Under the pieces are notes generated by a model. That model had not been told where the DNA came from. It saw only the letters and a program-made list of their open reading frames with translations, and did not search any database. This document shows positions 1 to 6,091 of a DNA stretch of 6,801 bases, piece by piece (position 1 is the first letter of the stretch; each line of letters opens with the position of its first letter). Source of the stretch: Prolixibacteraceae bacterium (GTDB lineage Bacteria > Bacteroidota > Bacteroidia > Bacteroidales > Prolixibacteraceae); the NCBI GenBank assembly GCA_016788685.1, contig JAEUSS010000330.1, forward strand, positions 1 to 6,801. The letters are read 5' to 3'. Both the position numbers and the translations under genes were made by a program.

Positions 1-856
1 CTTGGTTGAAGACAGGCTGATTTCCATCTAAGACACTTGCCTTGTTATACCAGTAGGCATAGCCCGGACCATCCAGGAAGGTTGGGAAGTTGGCATTTGC
101 CGAAATACCGTAAGAGCCTTTGTAAGTAATCTTGGCTTCGCCGGTTTTCCCTTTTTTTGTGGTAATGATGATTACCCCACCGGCACTCTGAAGACCATAT
201 ACGGCAGAGGATGCGGCATCTTTCAAGACTGAAACAGATTCAATGTCACTTGGGTCAATCTCGTTAATTGAACGAGGCATTCCATCAACAATGTAAGTAA
301 CTCCAGCTCTTGATCCGCGGATTCTCAACCCTGCATTGTCGGCGCCTGGCTGTCCTGATTCCTGAACAGAGGAAACCCCTGCTACACGTCCGCCGAGGAT
401 ACTGGAGATGTTGGTTGATGGTGTTTTCAGAAGCTCAGAGCCTTTGATCTGGGATATTGAACCCGTCAGGCTCGACCGTTTCTGAGTTCCGTAACCAACA
501 ATAACTACTTCGTCAATGCTTTTGGAATCTTCTTCCAATACCACATTGATCGTTTTACGGTTGCCTACAACTTCTTCTTTCGCATTGTATCCGATATAGG
601 TGAATACCAGAGTCGCTTTTTCATTGGCAACCTGAATGGAAAAGTTTCCGTTAACATCGGTAATTGTCCCGGTTTGCGAACCTTTAATCATTACCGTTGC
701 TCCAATTAATTCTTCTCCTTTGGTGTCCTTAACGCTTCCTGAAATAAGCGATTGAGCACTGATGGTTTGAGAAGATAAAACCAGACTGGCCAGAACCAGA
801 ATGCATAAAGCTATTCCCTTTATTCTGCCGGTACTTCGAGATAGCACTTTTTTCAT
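1..856 (-). CDS. SusC/RagA-family TonB-linked outer-membrane protein, N-terminal 285 codons (C-terminus off window)
   Basis: This is the N-terminal part of an outer-membrane transporter that, with a SusD-like lipoprotein, imports oligosaccharides using TonB energy. The frame is open from ATG at 856-854 to the window edge. Residues 1-35 are a signal peptide with cleavage likely after ISA or ISAQ. Residues about 37-110 are a carboxypeptidase-D-regulatory-like beta domain (SGSVKDTKGEELIGATVMIKG, then FTYIGY). Residues 114-124 carry the usual IDEVVIVGYGT motif that precedes the plug. The plug follows with LRIRG (177-181), YIVDGMPRSINEIDPSDIESV and VLKDAASSAVYG...GGVIIITTKKGK (210-237). The LRIRG-to-DG loop is short compared with many SusC proteins. 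Full-length family members are about 1000 residues, so the barrel is missing here only because the window ends. The gap from the gene upstream is 52 bases with no promoter or terminator seen, so cotranscription is likely. A SusD gene is expected next, to the left. The family call is firm; the substrate is unknown. Confidence 0.95.
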   Translation of the reverse strand, partial: MKKVLSRSTGRIKGIALCILVLASLVLSSQTISAQSLISGSVKDTKGEELIGATVMIKGSQTGTITDVNGNFSIQVANEKATLVFTYIGYNAKEEVVGNRKTINVVLEEDSKSIDEVVIVGYGTQKRSSLTGSISQIKGSELLKTPSTNISSILGGRVAGVSSVQESGQPGADNAGLRIRGSRAGVTYIVDGMPRSINEIDPSDIESVSVLKDAASSAVYGLQSAGGVIIITTKKGKTGEAKITYKGSYGISANANFPTFLDGPGYAYWYNKASVLDGNQPVFNQ

Positions 857-908
857 AGAAATTTTGTTTTCATTGTTTTGTAATTATGTTTAGTAATAAA
901 GAATGGTA

Positions 909-2231
909 TTAGTCAATGGACTGGAAGCTTCCTTTGATGCCTTCTTCCAATTCTTTCCACCAGCCGTTGTTGATGATGTGCACAACATCAAAAATCATCA
1001 CTCCGTCTGTTTTTTTTCGGCACATTTTCATGGCTCGTACAAATTGGTTCGGATCGCCTTTGTATTGATCGACATACAGCCCGCCATACAGTGGGACAAC
1101 GCCTTTAGTAACCTTCATGGCCAGTTCGGCCGAGCCTTCCACTGTATTTTCGGGGTCTTTGGTGGCCCGCATACCGGCTTCGGTTCTTAAAATCTTGCTT
1201 TCGTTCAGTTTTTCAACTTCTTTCCGGCTTACCTCGGTGAAATAGCAGCCTACGGTAAACAAATCCAGAACTTCGGCATATCCTGTATTTTTGTATTCAG
1301 GTGTCGCCCAAGAGTATTCTGCTGCCGGATCGTAGGTTTTGCTGGCCCAGTTAACGCCAACATCGTAGTATGAAGAATACCAGGCTCCGGTGTAATCGCC
1401 GTAAACGATTTTGGGGTTGATGCCCTTCAGTTCTTTCTTTAAATCGACAAAGAAGTTGGTAATAACAGTAGCCCGCCATTCGAGCCACTTTTTGAAATGC
1501 TTTCCTTCCTTGATTTCCGGTTTTTCTTTCGAACCGCCCCATTCGTAGATGTCTTCAGGGAAACGGACAACTTTTTCGCCGATATAGTTTTCGAACACCT
1601 CGCGCGAGAGTGGCGAGAAATCAGCCTGAATACCGTCAAAACGTCCGCGGTCGAGCATTACACCGTCGAGTTTCGGGTATTTGCTAACCAGTTCTTTCCA
1701 CAGCGAAGTCAGGTGCGAACGAACTTCCGGATTTGCCGGGTTCAGCATGGCCGAGTACTTCTTTTTCAGTTGGGTAATCGGAACCATTCCTTCCGGAGTG
1801 TAATTGATGGATTGCCATTCGGGATGGGTGGTGTAAACCATGCCGCGATCGAAGAAATTGTGTCCGCCGACAAAGTTGTTCATCGAGGCATGAATTCTGA
1901 TTTTTCGTTTGTGGCCTTCTTTGATGAAGCATCCGAGGAAATCAAATTTGGGATCGCGGGTTACGCCTTGCCACTCGTTCATACGTGGAGCAATTTTGCT
2001 GTCGAAAAGTACTTCGCCGGTAATGGGGCGGACATCGATCACGGCATCGGTAACTCCGGCTGTGGCGCATTTGTCAAGGTACTTTTTTATTGAATCAGCA
2101 TTGCTGAACCGGGCAAAGTTTGCCGTAGCGTCAAACCACAATAAATTTTGGGTTTTGTGTCCGGTTTTCTTTGCTTCGCAGGTGAACTGGAAAGCGATTA
2201 AAAAGATAATCAGTAAGTGCCAGTGTCTCAT
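909..2231 (-). CDS. Secreted glycosyl-hydrolase-like protein, GHL10/COG1649 type
   Basis: A 440-residue exported protein resembling the glycosyl-hydrolase-like 10 family (TIM-barrel proteins often labelled family 10 glycosylhydrolase or alpha-amylase family). I chose the ATG at 2231, because the longer frame from 2297 would add 22 polar residues and overlap the epimerase gene; from 2231 the protein opens with a hydrophobic signal sequence (MRHWHLLIIFLIAFQF). A Cys at residue 18 sits near the cleavage site, but QFTC is a poor lipobox, so lipoprotein or signal-peptidase-I processing (CEA/KK) are both open. Family-like blocks are DVRPITGEVLFDSKIAP (66-82), DP.FDFLGCFIKEGHKRKIRIHASMN (93-118), MLNPANPEVR (162-171) and LDGVMLDRGRFDG (188-200). 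The gene lies 31 bases after the epimerase stop and 52 before susC. It probably trims or binds a glycan in the periplasm or at the surface. Substrate and even catalytic activity are unproven. Confidence 0.85.
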   Translation of the reverse strand: MRHWHLLIIFLIAFQFTCEAKKTGHKTQNLLWFDATANFARFSNADSIKKYLDKCATAGVTDAVIDVRPITGEVLFDSKIAPRMNEWQGVTRDPKFDFLGCFIKEGHKRKIRIHASMNNFVGGHNFFDRGMVYTTHPEWQSINYTPEGMVPITQLKKKYSAMLNPANPEVRSHLTSLWKELVSKYPKLDGVMLDRGRFDGIQADFSPLSREVFENYIGEKVVRFPEDIYEWGGSKEKPEIKEGKHFKKWLEWRATVITNFFVDLKKELKGINPKIVYGDYTGAWYSSYYDVGVNWASKTYDPAAEYSWATPEYKNTGYAEVLDLFTVGCYFTEVSRKEVEKLNESKILRTEAGMRATKDPENTVEGSAELAMKVTKGVVPLYGGLYVDQYKGDPNQFVRAMKMCRKKTDGVMIFDVVHIINNGWWKELEEGIKGSFQSID

Positions 2232-2262
2232 TAATTTCAATTTGTTGGTTATAGATTTATTG

Positions 2263-3420
2263 TTATTCCAGAATTCTCCAGATTTCATACAGACCACGCG
2301 GAACGTGGAAACAGCCTTTCCATTTGCCTCCTTTTAGTTCCAGAAGCGGTTCGCCCTGGCGGTTGAGGTATCCGAACCATTCGGGGTATTCCGGATCTTT
2401 GAAATGGTTCCAGGTGTATTCGTGGATAGTTTCGAACCAGTTTTTGCAGGCTTCGTTCCCGGTGAGGCGATACCCTTTGGCCATGGAAATGAGCGTTTCG
2501 ATATGGACCCACCAGAGTTTCTGATCCCATTCCAGTTGCTGGGTCGGATGTCCTTTGACATCAAGGAAATAGAAAATTCCGCCATGTTTCTGATCCCAGC
2601 CTTTCTCGGTCGAGCGAAGTAAAATTTCGATGCAGCGATCAATCAAAGCGCGGTCGTTGTTACGAACAGCCAGGTCCATCATGAACCACATGGATTCATT
2701 GGTGTGGCCCGGATTCAGGAGCCTTCCCTCGAATGAATCGCTGAAATTTCCTTCAGGAGTAACACTTTCGAGTATCAGACCTGATTCTTTGTCATAAAAT
2801 ACCTCCATGACTTCTTTGATCAACGGCTGAATGGTTTTGTTTACCTGCTCGGTACCGAGGATCTCTTCCATAATCAGCGAAAGATTACACAAAATCATCG
2901 GCAGCGAAAAGCTTTTCAAAGGACGTGTCCCCGGGTAAGCCTTGTTGTAAATGCCTTTGGTATTATCCTGACGTTTCTGGATGTTGGCGAACGTATTCAG
3001 AGCAAGCAGTTTGTGGTTTTCGTCGCCGGTGGCTTTGTACAATTCGCTGAAAGCCATGGCTGCAAAGCAATCAGAGAAAATGTTGTAAGGCTGAACCAGT
3101 GGTTTCCCTTCGCGTGTAAGCGAGAAGTACCAGTTCCCTTGCGCATCCATTCCGTATTTTTTCATGAATTCAGCTCCGTGCAAAGCCATGTCGAGCCATT
3201 CCTGTTTTTTTTCTACTTTGTTGTAAAGCATTGAAAAAAGCCAGACTTCACGTCCCTGGAGCCACATGAATTTATCTGTATCAAAAACGCCCCCGCAGCG
3301 GTCCAGACAGGTGAAGTAACCTCCTGAAATAGTGTCTTTTGAGTGGTTCATCCAAAAGGGGATAACCGAATCAAGGAGTTCCTTTTTGTATTGTCCCGCA
3401 TACTTTTCCAACTCATTCAT
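2263..3420 (-). CDS. AGE-family N-acylglucosamine 2-epimerase (renin-binding-protein type)
   Basis: A 385-residue cytoplasmic (alpha/alpha)6-barrel sugar epimerase; no signal peptide. Full-length for the family. The recognisable blocks are MWLQGREVWLFSML (52-65), RLLNPGHTNESMWFMMD (233-249), QKLWWVHIETL (300-310) and GKWKGCFHVPRGL (365-377). The active-site set Arg57, His239, Glu308 and His372 is present, and these numbers coincide with those I recall for the characterised Anabaena enzyme, which argues for true N-acylglucosamine 2-epimerase (ManNAc/GlcNAc interconversion). Related activities in the superfamily (cellobiose 2-epimerase, mannose or sulfoquinovose isomerase) cannot be excluded by eye. 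In Bacteroidota, AGE-type epimerases act in sialic acid catabolism after the lyase step (the NanE role), which would fit an amino-sugar locus; no lyase is in view. Start ATG at 3420 lies in an A-rich context, 57 bases after the oxidoreductase stop. Confidence 0.93.
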   Translation of the reverse strand: MNELEKYAGQYKKELLDSVIPFWMNHSKDTISGGYFTCLDRCGGVFDTDKFMWLQGREVWLFSMLYNKVEKKQEWLDMALHGAEFMKKYGMDAQGNWYFSLTREGKPLVQPYNIFSDCFAAMAFSELYKATGDENHKLLALNTFANIQKRQDNTKGIYNKAYPGTRPLKSFSLPMILCNLSLIMEEILGTEQVNKTIQPLIKEVMEVFYDKESGLILESVTPEGNFSDSFEGRLLNPGHTNESMWFMMDLAVRNNDRALIDRCIEILLRSTEKGWDQKHGGIFYFLDVKGHPTQQLEWDQKLWWVHIETLISMAKGYRLTGNEACKNWFETIHEYTWNHFKDPEYPEWFGYLNRQGEPLLELKGGKWKGCFHVPRGLYEIWRILE

Positions 3421-3477
3421 TGTCTTGTTTTTAATATTTTAGGATTTGAGATTTTTCTGTTTTGCCTGTTTCCGGCA

Positions 3478-4566
3478 TTAGCGATAGTTGCCATCGAACC
3501 CGATTGTTTTGATTTCGAACGGGCGGATCAGCTCGTCAACTAAAATGCTGAGTTCTCGCTTTGTAATATTGAGCTTGGGTTCGAATTTCCTGCTCATCCG
3601 TTTTTCCCAAAGTTGCTGGGTTTCGGCTGAAACGTCTTTTTTCAGATATGCCGCAATCAGCTCTCTGGCTTTTTGTACCGTCAGCAGTGATTGGTCATTG
3701 CTGATTTCTGTGGCAGACTCAAAAGCATTCAGCCCTTCAGTAAATTCTTTCACTGTCAGGGTGGTGTCCGGATGAAACCATGTGCGGTTGGCCCATTGAT
3801 AAGGCTCTCCTTTGACTTTCAGGATTCCGGAAGCTGTTACCCGCTGGATGGCCTGAAAATCTTTGTCAGCCGGGTTGATATCGACCAGCGGCATCAGGTA
3901 AGCGCCGGCTTCGAGCAGGGTTTGCTGTACTTTCCGGATATTGATTTCGCGTGCGTTCTGGTTGTACTGGGCACTAAGGGCAGCCAGTGTTCCTGCGGCC
4001 TGTCCGGTCAGTAAAACGCATGGCTGCAAGCGTGTTGATCCGTTGATCACGTTCGAAACGGAAATGGCTTTGTCGGCAACAATCAGCCCGTCAATGGTTT
4101 CAGGAATGAGTGAGCCTAACGGAATGTTAAAAGAAGGCACGGCAGGAAAGGTCATTTTGGGAGCCTCGGGATTGTAGTCGTGGTGGTGGTCAACCGGGTA
4201 GTCGCCAACTGAGATGCCGGTGCGGTACAAAGGTTTTCCTTCGTAAATGCGGAGCACGTGGTTGATCGTCATTCGTTCGATCCCGCGTAACCTGCGGCCT
4301 TCGCGGTGGTAAGGAACCAAAGCTAGTTTGTCTTCCGTCGGAAATTCGTCGTCTGCCAGTCCAAGGTTTTTGTATCCGAGTTCTGTTTGTATGTAGTACA
4401 CAAAATTAAGTGTGCGCTCTTTTGCTTTTTTTAGTTCTTCGTTACGTTGTTCCCTGTTCATTTCCACCACATTGAGGTAAATGTCGTTTCCGTGCTTGGG
4501 CCAGTTGATCATGTATTTATTGTTCGGGAGCTTTCCGTAAGTCAGCATTTTGGCGCAGTCAAAAGG
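3478..4566 (-). pseudogene. FAD-dependent oxidoreductase, 5'-truncated (C-terminal half only)
   Basis: C-terminal half of a FAD_oxidored-type flavoprotein (relatives are often mislabelled xanthan lyase). The first in-frame Met is at 4548 (356 residues), but the frame stays open to 4566, where a TGA (4569-4567) lies inside antisense tRNA sequence. The N-terminal Rossmann GxGxxG nucleotide-binding motif is absent; relatives are roughly 600 residues, so about 250 are missing. From Met1 at 4548, conserved blocks are LPNNKYMINWP..GND (7-22), LVPYHREGRRLRGIERMT (77-94), DYPVDHHHDYNPEAP (116-130), and IPLGSLIPETIDGLIVADKAIS (142-163) running into NGSTRLQPCVLLTGQAAG (169-186). From about residue 222 there is an SLH-like tail: FQAIQRVTASGILK, then WFHPDTTLTVKEF and NITKREL. 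It heads the operon as seen here. Without its FAD-binding half it cannot be a functional oxidoreductase. The cause of truncation is the junction next to it, either real rearrangement or assembly error. Confidence 0.85.
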
Positions 4567-4593
4567 TCATCGGTTCGATTCCGATATTCTCCA
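4564..4593 (+). tRNA. 3' fragment of a tRNA gene (T-arm plus acceptor strand); candidate att half-site
   Basis: A variable-loop-like AGGTC (4564-4568) leads into a perfect T-arm: stem ATCGG (4569-4573), loop TTCGATT (4574-4580), stem CCGAT (4581-4585). It is followed by a 7-base acceptor strand ATTCTCC (4586-4592) and discriminator A4593. CCA is not encoded, as is common in Bacteroidota. The 5' half is missing: upstream bases do not supply a T at position 33 or a plausible anticodon loop, and they already read as oxidoreductase codons on the other strand. U at position 70 with A73 and C69 would fit tRNA-Ala, but without the partner strand G3 this is only a suggestion. tmRNA was considered, but the AGGTC segment fits a class I tRNA variable loop better. 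A tRNA 3' end detached from its 5' half is the usual form of the displaced copy left by site-specific integration. Confidence 0.75.
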
Positions 4594-4604
4594 CAGGTAA
4601 TCAG

Positions 4605-4638
4605 TCACTTGCAAATTTGTTTTTGCAAGTGATTTTTT
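4605..4638 (+). terminator. Rho-independent terminator of the truncated tRNA gene
   Basis: Perfect 11-bp stem TCACTTGCAAA (4605-4615) with TTTGCAAGTGA (4622-4632), 6-base loop TTTGTT, then a run of T (4633-4638) only on the plus-strand side. It begins 12 bases after the tRNA end, so it is probably that gene's own terminator and shows that sequence to the right is the original downstream side of the tRNA. Confidence 0.85.
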
Positions 4639-4658
4639 ATTTGCATACAATTTGCATA
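4639..4658 (+). repeat. Tandem ATTTGCATA direct repeat, 11-base period
   Basis: ATTTGCATA occurs at 4639-4647 and 4650-4658, one DNA helical turn apart, directly after the tRNA terminator. Two more TTGCA words sit in the terminator stem. Such short phased direct repeats beside a tRNA att core can be arm-type binding sites for a tyrosine recombinase, but no integrase gene is in view, so the role is inferred only. Confidence 0.45.
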
Positions 4659-4664
4659 TAGTCG

Positions 4665-4671
4665 ATGATTT
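4665..4671. repeat. Left target-site duplication of the IS
   Basis: ATGATTT here is repeated exactly at 6085-6091, directly outside the two inverted repeats. Extending by one base gives ATGATTTC versus ATGATTTA, that is 7 of 8, compatible with the 8-base duplication typical of ISL3-like elements with one later change, or with a 7-base duplication if C4672 belongs to the element. Confidence 0.8.
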
Positions 4672-4672
4672 C

Positions 4673-4696
4673 GGATCAATTCAGAATTAGGGTGGA
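4673..4696 (+). repeat. Left terminal inverted repeat of the IS
   Basis: Aligned without gaps to the reverse complement of 6061-6084, 19 of 24 bases agree: GGATCAA at the outer end, AATT in the middle, and GGTGGA at the inner end. The matching stops outside 4673. Confidence 0.85.
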
Positions 4697-4724
4697 CAGT
4701 TAGAAATGTTTTTATCTTTCGGGC

Positions 4725-5102
4725 ATGGAAATAGCATCATTGTTGAAATACCTTTTGCCCGGAGATTTGCTTGAATATTTTGAGTTAATACAAGTGAAAG
4801 AGTCTGAAGATGACATGTTATCGTTTTACTTGGATGAGAAGAATATTTTACCACCCGAACACAATGACAAGCAGTTAGTATCCCATGGATTTGATCATCC
4901 AGTGACTATTCAGGATTTTCCCTTGCGACAACGGGGTGTTTACCTTGTTGTTCGCCGACGTAAATGGAAAGATAAGGTAACTGGGAAGATCTACAGCCGG
5001 ACATGGGATTTAACAGCCAGGGGTACCAGCTACTCCAAAGAGTTTGCTGCTTTTTTAAAAGAGTTATTTGGACAATTACCCCATCAGCAGCAAAAGCCTT
5101 GA
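4725..5102 (+). CDS. ISAon1-type transposase N-terminal-region protein (orfA)
   Basis: 125 residues, ATG at 4725 to TGA at 5102. It supplies the presumed DNA-binding part of the transposase. The stretch VTIQDFPLRQRGVYLVVRRRKW (79-100) followed by GTSYSKEFAAFLKEL (105-119 region) has the layout of the ISL3 zinc-finger domain (DLP..G..V.L.VRRRRF, then a helix with AALL.EL). The protein has no cysteine at all, so the zinc-binding CxxC pairs of classic ISL3 proteins are replaced by KDKVTGK-like residues. It ends in a different frame from the catalytic protein: the orfB frame opens at 5059 and overlaps this gene by 44 bases. A near-match to the Bacteroidota -7 element TAnnTTTG, TATCTTTC, sits at 4713-4720 just before the start codon; if it is real the transcript would be almost leaderless. 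Confidence 0.85.
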   Translation: MEIASLLKYLLPGDLLEYFELIQVKESEDDMLSFYLDEKNILPPEHNDKQLVSHGFDHPVTIQDFPLRQRGVYLVVRRRKWKDKVTGKIYSRTWDLTARGTSYSKEFAAFLKELFGQLPHQQQKP

Positions 5103-6051
5103 AAAACATTACCATATCAATGGCGATCATTTCGGGCAGCAATACAAGGATCATTTGAGCGATTACCACCAGTGAGACCAAAAAGAGCATGCCGAAGACT
5201 GGTTGCTGTTCCCCGACAATCTGGGTCCACGGCTGAGCCTTGATGAAACTTCCCTTTCGAACGGAGAGCTTTACACCATCCTGACCAACAAAGCAGCCCG
5301 GGGGAAGAAAGGTGTATTGGTTGCCATGATCAGGGGAACAAAAGCAGAAACGGTTATTGAGGTATTGGCCCAAATTCCCAAACGATCGCGCGATAAGGTT
5401 GAGGAAATTACCCTTGACATGGCTGGCTCAATGAACCTGGTTGTCAAACATTGTTTTGGGCGGGCTACCAAGGTGATCGACCGTTTTCATGTCCAGAAAC
5501 TGGCTTACGATGCCCTTCAGGAAATGCGTATCAAACACCGATGGGACGCCATTAATGAAGAAACCAACGCCATCGACAATGCCCGTTGGGAGAAAACTAA
5601 TTATGTGCTTTTTCGTTTTGAAAACGGTGATACCAAAAAGCAATTGCTCGCCCGAAGCCGATACCTGCTGTTCAAATCAGCCGAAAAATGGTCGCCCAGT
5701 CAAAAGGCAAGGGCCAAAATACTGTTTGCACAATATCCTGACATCCACAAAGCTTTTAGCCTGACTCATTCTCTTCGGTTGATCTTCTCACTAACAAAAG
5801 ATAAAGGCGTGGCTTATACCAAATTGGCCAAATGGTATAACGATGTGACGGATTCCGGCTTTAAAGCATTCAACACCATATCTGCAACAATCTACACGCA
5901 TTACCAACAAATCCTGAACTTCTTTGATAACCGGTCAACCAATGCTTCTGCAGAATCGTTCAACGCTAAACTTAAAGCCTTTCGAACAAACTTAAGAGGG
6001 GTTAGGGATATCTCTATTTTCCTTTTCAGAGTAGCCAAAATATATGCTTAA
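5059..6051 (+). pseudogene. ISAon1-type DDE transposase (orfB), interrupted by an in-frame TGA
   Basis: Catalytic part of the IS transposase. The frame is free of stops from 5059 to 6051 except for a TGA at 5173-5175. Upstream of it the translation is still transposase-like (YPISSKSLEKHYHINGDHF, then QYKDHLSDYHQ). Downstream it continues DQKEHAEDWLLFPDNLG. Relatives as I recall them read Q-W-D-Q here, so TGG to TGA is the simplest explanation. The remaining open part from TTG at 5203 is 282 residues with DDE_Tnp_ISL3 features: D14 in LSLDETS (codon 5242), D72 in ITLDMAG (codon 5416), IDRFHVQKL (92-100), and E251 in NASAESFNAKLKAF (codon 5953). The triad is therefore intact. TTG 5203 has no visible ribosome-binding site and is only the first possible initiator after the stop. 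Moving from the orfA frame would need a +1 shift in the 44-base overlap or separate initiation. Inactive unless the TGA is read through. Confidence 0.85.
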
Positions 6052-6060
6052 TTCTTTTAA

Positions 6061-6084
6061 TCCACCTGAATTGTCATTTGATCC
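6061..6084 (-). repeat. Right terminal inverted repeat of the IS
   Basis: Plus strand begins TCCACC and ends TTGATCC; its reverse complement matches 19 of 24 bases of 4673-4696 with no gap. It begins 9 bases after the orfB stop codon. Confidence 0.85.
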
Positions 6085-6091
6085 ATGATTT
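6085..6091. repeat. Right target-site duplication of the IS
   Basis: ATGATTT, identical to 4665-4671 and directly adjacent to the right inverted repeat. Together the two copies show that 4664 and 6092 flank a single former target site. Confidence 0.8.

Larger units (their letters stand above)
4673..6084 (+). mobile_element. Complete but probably inactive ISAon1-type (ISL3-like) insertion sequence
   Basis: About 1412 bases bounded by inverted repeats at 4673-4696 and 6061-6084 and by a direct target duplication ATGATTT. It carries two consecutive transposase frames on the plus strand: a 125-residue N-terminal-region protein and a DDE catalytic protein, the two-frame arrangement I recall for Bacteroidota ISAon1 elements. 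Coding fills nearly the whole element: the first start codon is 28 bases inside the left repeat, and the last stop is 9 bases before the right repeat. The second frame has an in-frame TGA, so this copy is probably non-autonomous, though its ends could still be mobilised by an intact relative. Group assignment is from protein recognition, not a database search. Confidence 0.88.

Noticed and set aside
857..885. Short upstream frame MKTKFL ending in TGA overlapping the susC start codon (minus strand)
   Set aside because: Six codons in an A-rich leader are easily due to chance; no evidence of translation or coupling.
1497..2093. 198-codon plus-strand open frame
   Set aside because: Lies wholly antisense to the GHL10-like gene, whose protein shows clear family motifs; a shadow frame.
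2232..2297. Upstream ATG at 2297 as start of the GHL10-like gene
   Set aside because: It would overlap the epimerase gene and put a polar 22-residue tail before an obvious signal peptide; ATG 2231 is the better start.
4564..4593. 3' end of tmRNA (ssrA)
   Set aside because: U70 and A73 would also fit tmRNA, but the segment before the T-arm is AGGTC, like a class I tRNA variable loop, and not the GGAC typical of tmRNA.
5173..5175. UGA recoded as Trp (alternative genetic code or selenocysteine)
   Set aside because: Trp is TGG throughout the window, TGA terminates orfA, and no SECIS-like hairpin was seen; a point mutation is simpler.
4906..5373. 155-codon minus-strand open frame
   Set aside because: Antisense to the transposase frames and spans the orfA/orfB overlap; no recognisable protein motif.
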